64,000 bases of DNA from Ehretia macrophylla. Lineage: Eukaryota > Streptophyta > Magnoliopsida > Boraginales > Ehretiaceae. Location of the stretch: the NCBI GenBank assembly GCA_037974665.1, contig CM075768.1, positions 61,956,316 to 62,020,315 of the forward strand, given 5' to 3'. Within the stretch, counting starts at the first letter, position 1; each line of letters opens with the position of its first letter. The position numbers and the translations under genes were made by a program. This document shows, piece by piece, positions 1 to 12,900 of the stretch. A model generated the notes under the pieces. That model made no database searches. It was given only the letters and a program-made list of their open reading frames with translations, and was not told the DNA's origin.

Positions 1-891
1 GCTTGTTTTTGCATTTCTAAATAGTTGTCAATTTCTTGATTTGTTGAAAATGTGATCAAATGCCATTGTAATTGTTATCTATGCTAATATACCATCTATA
101 TGAATGCTAGAGAACACATTTGAGCCGTTGTTTCGCTTTTTAAACGGTTAGAATCGTTAGTTTGATTTTTAGGGTGAATAGTGACGTTTTTTCTAGGGTT
201 TTGCGTAATTGCTCGAATTGGATTGAATTAATGCTTCTAAATGATGCCTTAGGTACTAGTGAAGATAATTAAATAACCCCGTGCACTTGCATTGCCCTTA
301 AATCGCCTAAAAATGGAAAATAGCCGACTTTAAGTTGGGGCTTTCGGGGTTAATGCGATTCCGGGTGGATTCGGGCTTCAATTCTAGTTTCCTTAGGCTA
401 CCTAGGTGCTATAGATGCCTTGATATCCCTTGTTTGAAGCCCGGACAATGTAGGTATAGTTTAAAGCCAAAAGAGGGAAATTGGGGCTTTCGAGGTAAAC
501 GCGTGCATTTGATGGAGTTCGAGGGTTGAGAGGATGCCTTGGGGGTTAGTTAGAAGGTTGGGAGAGTTTCTTTTGAAAATGAAATCATTAACTTTGGTTT
601 GGAAGAGAAATAGTTCGAAAAACAAAGGGGTTTAGGTGCAATTTAAGTTGTCTCACACTTCTAAACCCATGTCAGGACTTCTTGAGTGTTTATATGTGAT
701 TCTAAATTGATTCGGAGCTTTTGGAATGATTCTATGCTTATTTGGTATAAGTTCATTTGTAAACTGCTTAATAACTTCTACATTTGCTTCTATCCTAATT
801 GTATCGAGGTCAACCTACTTTGTTGATCCTCATATGTGTTAATGCTTATATTATTGTTGTTAACTTGCCATCGTTGAGTGCATTGCATAGT

Positions 892-903
892 GGTTGCGCA
901 ACC
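892..903. other. 12-bp perfect palindrome, conserved motif of the element family
   Basis: GGTTGCGCAACC is fully self-complementary. The equivalent site in elements 2 (16120-16129) and 3 (31726-31735) is GGTTGCAACC, also a perfect palindrome but 2 bp shorter. In all three it adjoins a conserved TATGCAATGCAC sequence (on the strand opposite to sense). Its function is unknown; a dimeric protein site or a small RNA hairpin would fit. Confidence 0.55.
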
Positions 904-1018
904 ATAGTGTCGGGGCGGATGTGTTGAATATCGGCTGGGCGGCAGAGGGCTTGCCGGTGGATATTCAAACTCCGTACCCTATTCCCTCATTCGCCTGGTC
1001 CGGAGATTGCCAGGGGAT

Positions 1019-1058
1019 GTTGGGTCGTAGGATTCGGGGTACATCCGGAGTACACCCA
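1019..1058 (+). other. Nearly invariant 40-bp box shared by all three elements
   Basis: The reverse complement begins TGGGTGTACTCCGGATGTAC and continues with CCCGAATCCTACGACCCAAC. Elements 2 and 3 carry the same box with one to three differences, although most of their surrounding sequence cannot be aligned with element 1. It lies 841 bp from the sense 3' end here and about 1.0 kb from it in the other two. A regulatory or structural role is inferred from conservation only. Confidence 0.6.
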
Positions 1059-1276
1059 CTGGAGTGATTGGGGTTATGCCGGCTTATCGTGATCGTGCTC
1101 GTGGTTCGTGGATCGTGATTGAAGACCAGTGAAGATTGGTGTATAGGGGATTGTTGAAATGTATCCTTTTAATTGTGTGGTTATTTAAGTTTTATTGATT
1201 CTTAAATTGATAAAGTGTTATTGTTGTGTAATTGTATTATCTGTTGCATTGCACGCCCCGGGACTATATCCCTCAC

Positions 1277-1296
1277 TGGGCAACAGTGGTTGCTCA
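1277..1296 (+). other. Hairpin upstream of the acidic reading frame (element 1)
   Basis: TGGGCAAC, a 4-nt loop AGTG, then GTTGCTCA form an 8-bp stem with one G-U pair. It follows CCCTCAC and lies 20 nt before a TTTCAG acceptor-like site. Elements 2 and 3 have a hairpin in the same place after CCCTCGC, with a different stem sequence that still pairs, which suggests selection on RNA structure. Confidence 0.5.
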
Positions 1297-1316
1297 TACC
1301 TCGATATCTGTTTCAG

Positions 1317-1390
1317 GAGACGCTGAGGGTGATCCCCAGCTTGTTGATTTAGTTGAGGAAGAAGAAGTTCAGACCGAGCCTTTACCTTAG
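1317..1390 (+). CDS. Putative short acidic terminal exon (element 1)
   Basis: Directly after GTTTCAG the sequence reads two nucleotides and then 23 sense codons, starting DAEGDPQ and ending VQTEPLP, before TAG. The middle has a run of glutamates (LVEEEE). Elements 2 and 3 have an acidic frame at the same place, also entered two nucleotides after CAG and also ending in a stop, so the splice phase is the same. What follows is AT-rich and resembles a 3' UTR. I do not recognise the protein, no donor site or upstream exon was identified, and splicing is inferred. The same frame is also open back to about 1232, so an unspliced reading is possible. Confidence 0.3.
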
Positions 1391-3916
1391 TTGCTGTGTC
1401 CGATAACTTGAGGTGGTTAATGATTTTGTTGCTTTGTGGAAGACTCATCTGATTACTTTATGTACTATTTTGTAGCCCAAGGGCTTTGTATATGCTTGTT
1501 GTATAAGTTGAAGATTAGATGGACGGGTTGTAGCTTTGAAAGTCTACGAACTGTAATAACTTTTATTCTTGTCTCATTTCCTTGCTTGCTTGGGAGTGGA
1601 TAGTTGATGTAGAATGCTTTATCCCTTAAGTTGCTTTATTGATTTCCTAGGATGTTATGATTATAAGACTATGCTATCAACTAGTTCTCGCATGCTTGTG
1701 TGTTTTGGAGTTATTGTGCACTATAAGGCTCGGATGGCCTTATAGCTTTGTTGTTTATTTGAGAAAAGCTGTATTGTATTGTTGGGACCTTGTTTAAGTG
1801 TTTACAGGTTTTCAGAATGTCCACGATACAGGGGAGACTCTGTCCGTGTGTCGGGTCCGGACTTAACCTTTAGCTTGGGGGTTGGGTCGGGGCGTGACAC
1901 CCAGCCTCTACGTGAAGCGAAGCTTTCTTGCCCAAGGTGCCATGGGATTCGGTAATAGAAATGTTATGGATTAGGTTGTCGTCCTTTTCGCGGCACACGA
2001 CGTACGATCTGGGATGAAAAAAAAGCGCAAAAGAAGAAAAGTGTCCCGAAACTGATGAAAACATTCGATTTTTGGCTCCTATAACAGGCCCAGCGAAGCC
2101 AGCTTATCTGCCCCCATCGTAGAGCTCTCGGAGAGCTTTCCAACGGTATGCAGCGCGCCACGTAACACCTTGTGGATCAAAAGTTATGGGCTCCGGAGCG
2201 ACGGAGACGTGGTCCCAAGCCCGATGCCCTCGGTTTGCGGGCCCAGCCTCTACGTGAAGCGAAGCTGTCTTGCCCAAGGTGCCGTGGGATTCGATAATAG
2301 AAATGTGATGGATTAGGTTGTCGTCCTTTTCGTGGCGCACGACGTAGGATCCTGGATGAGAAAAAAAGCGCAAAAGAAGAAAAGTATCCCGAAACTAATG
2401 AAAATGTTCAATTTTTGGCTCCAATAACAGGCCCAGCGAAGCCAGCTTGGCTGCCCCCATCGTAGAGCTCTCGGAGAGCTTTCCAACGGTATGCTGCGCG
2501 CCACGTAACACCTTGCGGATCAAAAGTTATGGGCTCCGGTGCGACGGAGACGTGGTCCCAAGCCCGATGCCCTCGGTTTGCGGGCCCCGCCTCTATGTGA
2601 AGCGAAGCTGTCTTGCCCAAGGTGCTGTGGGATTTGGTAATAGAAATGTGATGGATTAGTTTGTCGTCCTTTTCGCGACGCACAACGTACGATCCAGGAC
2701 AAAAAAAGAGCAAAAGAAGAAAAGTGTCCCGAAACTGATGAAAACGTTCGATTTTTGGCTCCTAAAACAGGCCCAGCAAAGCCATCTTAGCTGCCCCCAT
2801 CGTAGATCTCTCGGAGACCTTTCCAACGGTATGCTGCGCGCCGCGTAACACCTTGCGGATCAAAAGTTATAGGCTCTGGAGCGACGGAGACGTGGTCCCA
2901 AGCCCGATGCCCCCGGTTTGCGGGCCTAGCCTCTACGTGAAGCGAATCTGTCTTGCCCATGCTACCGTGGGATTCGGTAATAGAAATGTGATGGATTAGG
3001 TTTTCGTCCTTTTAGCAGCGCACGACGTACGATCCGGGATGAAAAAAAAGCGCAAAAGAAGAAAAATATCCCGAAACTAATGAAAACGCTCAATTTTTTG
3101 CTCCGATAACAGTCCTAGCGAAGCCAGCTTCGCTGCCCCAATCGTAGAGCTCTCGGAGAGATTTCCAATGGTATGCTGCGCGCCGCGTAACACCTTGCGG
3201 ATCATAATTTATGGGCTCCGGAGCGACGGAGACGTGGTCCCAAGCCCAGTGCCCTCGGTTTGCGGGCCCAGCCTCGACATGAAGCGAAGCTGTCTTGCCC
3301 AAGGTGCCGTGGGATTCGGTAATAGAAATGTGTTGGATTAGGTTGTCGTCCTTTTCTCGGCGGACGACGTACGATCTGGGACCAAAAAAACTGTAAAACA
3401 AGAAAAGTGTCCCAAAACTGATGAAAACAATCGATTTTTGGCTCCGATAACAGGCGCAGCGAAGTCAGCTCAGCTGCCTCCATCGTAGAGCTCTCGGAGA
3501 GCTTTGCAACGGCATGCTGCGCACCGCGTAACTCCTTGCGGATCAAAAGTTATGGGACTCAGAGCGACGGAGACTTGGTCTCAAGCCCGATGCCTTCGGT
3601 TTGCGGGCCCAGCCTCTACATGAAGCGAAGCTGTCTTGCCCAATATGCCGTGGGATTCGGTAATAGAAATGTGATGGATTAGGTTCTCATCATTTTCGCG
3701 GAGCACGACGTACGATCCAGGATGAAAAAATAGCTCAAAAGTAGAAAAGTGTCCGGAAACGAATGAAAACATTCTATTTTTGGCTCCGATAACAGGCGCA
3801 GCGAAGCGAGCTTGGCTGCCCCCAACGTAGAGCTCTCGGAGAGCTTTATAACGGTATGCTGCGCGCCGCGTAACTCCTAGCGGATCAAAAGTAATGGGCT
3901 CCGGAGCGACGGAGAC

Positions 3917-3940
3917 GTGGTACCAAGTACGATGGATTAG
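3917..3940. repeat. Deletion junction of a short (about 258-bp) monomer
   Basis: GTGGTACCAAGTACGATGGATTAG joins two parts of the monomer normally separated by about 84 extra bases. In full monomers CCCGATGCCCTCGG comes first and GTGATGGATTAG later, so a short GATG match probably mediated the loss. The same junction recurs at 14551, 14809, 26368 and 40751. Confidence 0.75.
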
Positions 3941-6900
3941 TTTGTCGTCCTTTTCGCTGCGCAAGACGTACGATCCGGGATGAAAAATAGTGCAAAAGTA
4001 GAAAAGTAACCCGAAACTGATAAAAATGTTCAATATTTGGCTCTGAAAATAGGCGCAGCAAAGCCAGCTTGGCTGCCCCCATCGTAGAGCTCTCAGAGAG
4101 CTTCGCAACGGCATGCTGCGCACCACGTAACTCGTTGCGGATCAAAAGTTATGGGCTCCAGAGCAATGGAGACGTGGTCTCAAGCCCGATGCCCTCGGTT
4201 TGCGGGCCCAGCCTCTACGTGAAACGAAGTTGTCTTGCCTAAGGTTCCGTGGCATTCGGTAATAAAAACATGATGGATTAGGTTGTCGTCCTTTTCGCGG
4301 CGTACGACGTACGATCCAGGACGAAAAAAAAGCGCAAAAGAAGAAAAGTGTCCCAAAATTGATGAAAACGTTCGATTTTTGGCTCCGATAATAGGCGCAA
4401 TAAAGCTAGCTTAGCCGCCCCTATCGTAGAGCTCTCGGAGAGCTTTCCAACGGTATGCTGCGCACCGCGTAACTTCTTGCGGAACAAAAGTTATGGGCTC
4501 CGGAGCGACGGAGACATGGTCTGAAGCCCGATGCCCTGGGTTTGCGGGCCCAGCCTCTACGTGAAGCGAAGCTGTTTTGCCCAAGGTGTCGTGGGATTCG
4601 GTAATAGAAATGTGATGCATTAGGTTATCGTACTTTTCGCGGCAGATGACGTACGATCTGGGACAAAAAAAGCGTAAAAGAAGAAAAGTGTCCCGAAACT
4701 GATGAAAACGATCAATTTTTGGCTCTGATAATAGGCGTAACGAAGCAGGCTTAAGTGCCCCCATCGTAGAACTCTCGGAGAGCTTTGCAACGGTATGCTG
4801 CACGCCGCGTAACTCCTTGCGGATCAAAAGTTATGGGACCCGGAGCGACGGAGATGTGGTCCTAAGCCGGATGCCCTCGGTTTGCAGGACCGGCCTCTAC
4901 GTGAAGCGAAGCTGTCTTGCCCAAGGTGCCGTGGGATTCGGTAATAGAAATGTGATGGATTAGGTTGTCGTCCTTTTCGCGGCGCACGACGTACGATCCG
5001 GGATGAAAAAAAAGCGCAAAAGAAGAAAAGTGTTCCGAAACTAATGAAAACGTTCGATTTTTGGCTCCAATAACAGGCGTATCGAAATGAGCTTGGCTGC
5101 CCCCTTCGTAAAGCTCTCGGAGAGTTTTCCAACGGTATGCTGCGTGCCACGTAACACCTTGCGGATCCAAAGTTATGGGCTCCGGAGCGACGGAGACGTG
5201 GTCCCAGGCCCGATGCCCTAGGTTTGCGAGCCCAGCCTCTACGTGAAACGAAGCTGTCTTGCGCAAAGTGCCGTGGGATTCGGTAATAGAAATGTGATGG
5301 ATTAGGTTGTCATGCTTTTCGCGGCGCACAACGTACAATCCGAAACAAAAAAAAGCAAAAAAGAAGTAAAGTGTCCCGAAACTGATGAAAAGGTTCAATT
5401 TTTGGCTCCGATAACTGGTACAGCGAAGCCAGCTTGCCTGCCCCCATCGTAGAGTTCTAGGAGAGCTTTCCAACGGTATGCTGCGCGCCGCGTAACACCT
5501 TATAGATCAAATGTTATGGGCTCCGGAGCGACGGAGACGTGGTCCCAAGCCCGATGCCCTCGGTTTGCTGGCCTAGCCTCTACGTGAAGCGAAGCTGTCT
5601 TGCCCAAGGTACCATGGGATTCGGAAATAGAAATGTTATGGATTAGGATGTCGTTCTTTTCGCGGCGCACGACGTACGATCCGGGATGAAAAAATAGCGC
5701 AAATGAAGAAAAGTGTCCCGAAAATGATGAAAACGTTCAATTTTTGGCTCCAATAACCGGCGCAGCAAAGCCTGCTTGGTTGCCCCCATCGTAGAGCTCT
5801 AGGAGAGCTTTCCAACGGTATGCTGCGCACCGCGTAAAACCATGCGGATCAAAAGTTATGGGCTCTGGAGCGATAGAGACGTGGTCCCAAGCCCGATGCC
5901 CACTGTTTGCGGGCCCAGCCTCTACGTGAAGCGAAGCTGTCTTGCCCAAGGTACCGTGGGATTCGGTAATAGAAATGTGATGCATTAGGTTGTCGTACCT
6001 TTTGCGGCGGACGACGTACGATCTGGGACAAAAAAAAGCATAAAAGAAGAAAAGTGTCCCGAAACTGATGAAAACGATCGATTTTTGCCTCCGATAACAG
6101 GAGTAACGAAGCCGGCTTAGCTGCCCCCATCGTAGAACTCTCGGAGAGCTTTCCAAAGGTATGCTGCGCGCCGCGTAACTCCTTGCGGATCAAAAGTTAT
6201 GGGACCCGGAGCGACGGAGACATGGTCCCAAGCCCGATGCCCTCGGTTTGCGGGACCAGCCTCTGTGTGAAGCGAAGCATTCTTGCCCAAGGTGCCATGG
6301 GATTCGGTAATAGAAATGTGATAGATTAGGTTGTCTCCTTTTCACGGCGCACGACGTACGATCCAGGATGAAAAAAAAGCGCAAAAGAAGAAAAGTGTCC
6401 CAAAACTGATGAACACGTTCGATTATTGACTCCAATAATAGGTGCAGCGAAGCGCGCTTGGCTGCCCCCATCGTAGAGCTCTCGGAGAGCTTTCCAACAG
6501 TATACTGCGCGCCGCGTAACTCCTTACGGATCAAAAGTTAAAGGCTCCGGAGCGACGGAGACGTGGTCCCAAGCCCGATGCCCTTAGTTTGCAGGCCCAA
6601 CCTCTATGTGAAGCGAAGCTGTCTTGCCCAAGGTGCCGTGGGATTCGGTAATAGAAATGTTATGGATTAGGTTGTCGTTCATTTCGCGGTGCACGACGTA
6701 CGATCCTGGACGAAAAAAAAGCGTAAAAGAAGAAAAGTGTCCCGAAACTGATGAAAATGATCAATTTTTGGCTCCGATAACAGGTGCAGCGACGCCGGCT
6801 TAACTGCCCCCATCGTAGAGCTCTCGGATAGCTTCTCAACGGTATGCTGCGCGCTGCGTAACTCCTTGTGGATCAAAAGTTATGGGACCCGGTGCGCCGG

Positions 6901-9900
6901 AGACGTGGTCCCAAGCCCGCTGCCCTCGGTTTGAGGGCCCAGCCTCTACGTAAAGTGAAGCTATCTTGCCCAAGGTGCCGTGGGATTCGGTAATAGAAAT
7001 GTGATGGATTAGGTTGTTGTCCTTTTCGCGGCGCACAACGTACGATCCGGGACAGAAAAAAAGCGCAAAAGAAGAAAAGTATCCCGAAATTGATGAAAAC
7101 GTTCAATTTTTGGCTCCGATAACAGGCGGAGCGAAGCGATCTTGGCCGCCCCCATCGTAGAGCTCTCGAAGAGCTTTCCAACGGTATGCTGCGCACCGCG
7201 TAACTCCTTGCGGATCAAAAGTTATGGGCTCCGGAGCGACGGAGACGTGGTCCCAAGCCCGATACCCTCGGTTTGTGGGCCAAGCCTCTACGTGAAGCGA
7301 AGCTGTCTTGCCCAAGGTGCCATGGGATTCGGAAATAGAAATGTTATGGATTAAGATGTCGTCCTTTTCGCGGCGCACGACGTACGATCCGGGATGAAAT
7401 AATAGCGCAAAAGAAGAAAAGTGTCCCGAAACTGATGAAAACGTTTGATTTTTGGCTCCGATAACAGGCGCAGCAAAGCCAGCTTGGCTGCCCCCACCGT
7501 AGAGCTCTGGGAGAGCTTTCCAACGGTATGCTGCGCGCCGCGTAACACCTTGCGGATCAAAAGTTATGGGCTCCGGAGCGACGGAGACGTGGTCCCAAGC
7601 CCGATGCCCTCGGTTTGCGGGCCCAACCTCTACGTGAAGCGAAGTGTGTTGCCCAAGGTGCCATGGGATTAGGTAATAGAAATGTTATGCATTAGGTTGT
7701 CGTACCATTCGCGGCGGATGACGTACGATCTGGGACAAAAAAAAGCATAAAAGAAGAAAAGTGTCCCCAAACTGATGAAAACGATCGATTTTTGGCTTAG
7801 CTGCCCCCATCGTAGAACACTCGGAGAATTTTCCAACGGCATGCTGCGCGTCGCATAACTCCTTGCGGATCAAAAGTTATGGGACCCGGAGTGAAGGAGA
7901 CGTGGTCCCAAGCCCGATGCCCTCGGTTTGCGGGACAAGCCTCTACGTGAAGCGAAGCTGTCTTGCCCAAGGTGCTATGGCATTCGGTAATAGAAATGTG
8001 ATGAATTAGGTTGTCGTCCTTTTCACGGTGCATGACGTACGATCTGGGACGAAAAAAAAGCGCAAAAGAAGAAAAGTGTCACAAAACTGATGAAAACATT
8101 CGATTTTTGGCTCCAATAATAGACGGAGCGAACCGAGCTTGGCTGCCCCCATCGTAGAGCTCTCGGAGAGCTTTCCAACGGTATGCTGCGCGCCGCGTAA
8201 CTCCTTGCGGATCAAAAGTTATGGGCTCCGGAGCGACGGAGAAGTGGTCCCAAGCCCGATGCCCTTAGTTTGCGAGCCTAACCTCTATGTGAAGTGAAGC
8301 TGTCTTGCCCAAGGTGCCATGGGATTCGATAATAGAAATGTTATGGATTAGGTTGTCGTTCGTTACGCGGTGCACGACGTACGATCCGGGATGAAAAAAT
8401 AGCGCTAAAGAAGAAAAGTGTCCCGAAATTGATGAAAATGTTCAATGTTTTGGTTCCGATAACAGGCCCTGTGAAGCCAAATTAGCTGCCCCAATCGTAG
8501 AGCTCTCGGAGAGCTTTTCAACGGAATGGTGCTCGCCGCGTAACACCTTGCGCATCAAAAGTTATGGGCTCCGGAGCGACGGAGACGTGCTTCCAAGCCC
8601 GATGCACTCAATTTGCGGGCCCAGCCTCTACGTGAAGTGAAGATGTCTTGTCCAAGGTGCCGTGGGATTCGGTAATCGAAATGTTATGGATTAGGTTGTC
8701 GTCCGTTTTGCGGCACACGACGTACGATCGGGGATGAAAAAACAGCGCAAAAGAAGAAAAGTGTCCCAAAACTAATGAAAACGTTCTATTTTTGGCTCCG
8801 ATAACTGGTGCAGCGAAGCCAAATTAGCTGCCCCCATCGTAGAGCTCTAGGAAAGCTTTCCAACGATATGCTGCGCGACGCGTAACACCTTGCGGATCAA
8901 AAGTTATGGGCTCCGAAGCGACAGAAACGTAGTCCCAATCCCGATGCCCTCAGTTTGCGGGCCCAGCCTCTACGTGAAGCGAAGCTATCTTGCACAAGGT
9001 GTCGTGGGATTCGATAATAAAAATGTGATGGATTAGGTTGTCGTCCTTTTCGCGGCAGTTGACGTACGATCTGGGAAAAAAAAAGCGCAAAAGATGAAAA
9101 GTGTCCCGAACTGATGAAAACGTTCGATATTCGGCTCCGATAACAGACGCAGCGAAGCCTGCTTACTGCTCCCATTGTAGAGCTCTTAGAGTGCTTTCCA
9201 ACGGTATGCTGCGCGCCACGTAACTCCTTGCGGATCAAAAGTTATGGGCTCCGGAGCGACGGAGACGTGGTCCCAAGCCCGATACCCTCGGTTTGCGGGC
9301 CCAGCCTCTACATGAAGCGAAGCTGTCTTGCCCAAGGTGCCGTGGGATTCGGTAATAGAAATGTGACGGATAAGATTGTCGTCCGTTTCGCGGCGTACGA
9401 CGTACGATCCAGGATGAAAAATCAGCGCAAAAGAAGAAAAGTATCCCGAAACTGATTAAAACGTTCAATTTTTGGCTCCGATAACAGGCACGAGCGAAGC
9501 CAACTTAGCTGCCCCCATCATAGAGCTCTCGGAAAGCTTTCCAACGGTATGCTGCACGCCGCGTAACACCTTGTGGATCAAAAGTTATGGGCTCTGGAGC
9601 GACGAAGACGTGGTCCCATGCCCGATGCCTTCCGTTTGCGGGCCCAGCCTCTACGTGAAGCGAAGCTGTCTTGCCCAAGGTGCCGTGGGATTCGGTAATA
9701 GAAATGTGATGGATTAGGTTGTCGTCCTTTTCGCGGCGAACAACGTACGATCCAGGACAAAAAAAGTGCAAAAGAAGAAAAGTGTCCCGAAATTGATGTA
9801 AACGATCGATTTCTGGCTCCGATAACAGACCCAGCGAAGCTAGCTTAGCTGCGCCAATCGTAGAGCTCTCGGAGAGCTTTCCAACAGTATGTTACGCACC

Positions 9901-12900
9901 GCGTAACACCTTGCGGATCAAAAGTTATGGGCTCCGAAGCGATGGAGACGTCGTCCCAAGCCCGATGCCCTCGATTAGCTGGCACAGCCTCTACGTGAAG
10001 CGAAGCTGTCTTGCCCATGGTGCCGTGGCATTTGGTAATACAAATGTTATTGATTAGGTTGTCGTCCTTTTCGCGGCGAACGACGTACGATCCTCGAAGA
10101 AAAAACAGCGCAAAAGAAGAATAGTGTCCCGAAACTGATGAAAACATTCAATTTTTGGCTACGATAATAGGCAGAACGAAGCGAGCTTGGCTACCCCCTT
10201 CGTAGAGCTCTCAGAGAGCTTTCCAACGGTATGCTGCGCGCCGCGTTCCACCTTGCGCATCAAAGGTTATGGTCTCGGTAGCGACGGAGACGTGGTCCCA
10301 AGTCCAATGCCCTCAGTTTGCGGGCCAAGCCTCTACGTGAAGCGAAGCAGTCTTGCCCAAGGTACCGTGGGATTCGGTAATAGAAATGTTATAGATTTGG
10401 TTGTCATCCGTTTCGCGGCGCACGACATACGATCCGGGATGAAAAAAATGCGCAAAAGAAGAAAAGTGTCCCGAAACTGATAAAAATGTTCAATTTTTGG
10501 CTCCGATAAAAGGCGCAGCGAATCCAACTTAGCTGCCCCCATCGTAGAGCTCTAGGATAGCTTTCCAACGGTATGCTGCGCGCCGTATCACACCTTGCGG
10601 ATCAAAAGTTATGGGCTCCCGAGCGACGGAGACGTGGTCCTAAGCCCGATGCCCTCGGTTTGCGGACCCAGCCTCTTCGTTAAGCAAAGATTTCTTGCCC
10701 AAGGTGCCGTGGGATTCGGTAATAGAAATATGATGAATTAGGTTGTCGTCCTTTTCACAGCGGACGACGTACGATCTGGGACAAAAAAAGCGCTAAAGAA
10801 GAAAAGTGTCCCAAAACTGATGAAAACGATCAATTTTTGGCTCTGATAACAGGCGCAGCGAAGCCGGCTTAGCTGCCCCTATCGTAGAGCTCTCAGAGAG
10901 CTTTCCAACGGTATGCTGCGCGCCCCGTAACTCCTTGCGGATCAAAAGTTATGGGACCCGGAGCGACGGAGATGTGGTCCCAAGCCCGATGCCCTCGGTT
11001 TGCGGGCCCAGCCTCTACGTGAAACAAAGCTGTCTTGCCCAAGGTGTCGTGAGATTCGGTAATAGAAATGTGATGGATTAGGTTGTCATCCTTTTCGCGG
11101 CGTACGACGGACGATCCGGGATGAAAAAAAAAACGCAAAATAAGAAAAGTGTCCCGAAACTAATGAAAACGTTCGATTTTTGGCTTCGATAACAGGCCCT
11201 GCGAAGCCAGCTTAGCTGCCCCCATCGTAGAGCTCTCGAAGAGGTTTCCAACGGTATGCTGCGCGCCGCGTAACTCCTTGCGCATCAAAAGTTATGGGAC
11301 CCGGAGCGACGGTGACGTGGTCCCAAGCCCGATAACCTCGGTTTGTGGGCCCAGCCTCTACGTGAAGCGAAGCCGCCTTGGCCAAGGTGCCGTGGAATTC
11401 GGCAATAGAAATGTGATGGATTAGTTTGTCGTCCTTTTCGCTGCGCAAGATGTACGATCCGGGATGAAAAATAGTGCAAAAGTAGAAAAGTAACCCGAAA
11501 CTGATGAAAACGTTCGATTTTTGGCTCCGATAATAGGCGCAGCAAAGCCAGCTTGGCTGCCCCCATCTTAGAGCTCTCGGAGAGCTTTCCAACGGTATGC
11601 TGCGCGCTGCGTAACTCCTTGCGGATCAAAAGTTATGGGCTCTAGAGCGACGGAGACGTGGTCCCAAGCTCGATGCCCTCGGTTTGCGGGCCCAGCCTCT
11701 ACGTGAAGCGAAGCTGTCTTGCCTAAGGTGCCATGGGATTCGGTAATAGAAATGTTATGGTTTAGGTTGTCGTTCGTTTCGCGGCGCACGACGTACGATC
11801 TGGGATGAAAAAATAGCGCAAAAGAAGTAAAGTGTCCCGAAACTGAAGAAAATGTTCAATTTTTGGCTCTGATAACAGGCGCAGCGAAGCCGGCTTGGCT
11901 GCCCCCATCGTAGAGCTCTAGGAGAGCTTTCCAACGGTATGCTGCGCGCCGAGTAACACCTTGTGGATCAAAAGTTATGGGCTCTGGAGCGATTGAGACG
12001 TGGTCCCAAGCCCGATGCCGTCGGTTTGCGGGCCCAGCCTCTACGTGAAATGAAGCAGTCTTGCCCAAGGTGTCGTGGGATTCGGTAATAGAAATGTGAT
12101 GGATTAGGTTGTCGTCCTTTTCGCGGCGGATGACGTACGATCTAGGACAAAAAAAAGCAGAAAAGAAGAAAAGTGTCCCGAAACTGATGAAAACGATCTA
12201 TTTTTGGCTCCAATAACAGGCGCAGCGAAGCCAGCTTAACTTCTCCCATCGTAGAGCTCTCGGAGAGCTTTCCAACGATATGCTACGCGCTGCGTAACTC
12301 CGTGCGGATCAAAAGATATGGGACACGGAGCGATGGAGACGTGGTCCCAAGCCCGATACCCTAGGTTTGCGGGCCCAGCCTCTACGTGAAGCGAAGCTGT
12401 CTTGCCCAAGGTGCCGTGGGATTCGGTAATAGAAATGTGATGGATTAGGTTGTCGTCCTTTTCGCGGCGCACAACGTACGATCCAGGACAAAAAAAGCGC
12501 AAAAGAAGAAAAGTGTCCCGAAATTGATGAAAAAGTTTGATTTTTGGCTCCGATAACAGGCCCCGCGAAGCCAGCTTTGCTGCCCCCATCGTAGAGCTCT
12601 CGGAGAGCTTTCCAATGGTATGTTGCGCGCCGCGTAACACCTTGCGGATCAAAAGTTATGGGCTCCGGAGCGACGGAGACGTGGTCCCAAGCCCGATGCC
12701 CTCGGTTTGCGGGCCCAGCCTCTACGTGAAGCGAAGCTGTCTTGCCCAAGGTACCGTGGGATTCGGTAATAGAAATGTGATGGATTAGGTTGTCGTCCTT
12801 TTCGCGGCGCACGACGTACGATCTGGGACAAAAAAAAAATTCAAAAGAAGAAAAGTGTCCCAAAACTGATGAAAACGATCTATTTTTGGCTCCGATAACA

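Larger units (their letters stand above)
1..1899 (+). mobile_element. Element 1: right-hand (sense 3') part of an LTR-like element, truncated by the window edge
   Basis: This is non-satellite, fairly AT-rich sequence that ends in GGGTCGGGGCGTGACA exactly where satellite begins at 1900. The reverse complement of its end (TGTCACGCCCCGACCC) matches the start of element 2, and internal motifs at 892-903, 1019-1058 and 1277-1390 recur in the same order in elements 2 and 3, so the three are one family. Element 1 lies in the opposite orientation to the other two. A TG...CA terminus is typical of LTRs. The left end is outside the window, so neither the partner terminus nor the target duplication (expected CCCAG) can be seen. 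No protease, reverse transcriptase, RNase H or integrase motif is present. The open frame at 335-529 is unsupported. It could be a solo LTR, the 3' LTR of a longer element, or a non-autonomous element. Confidence 0.7.

Noticed and set aside
335..529. 64-codon open frame in element 1
   Set aside because: It is short, has no counterpart in elements 2 or 3, no recognised domain and no supporting signals.
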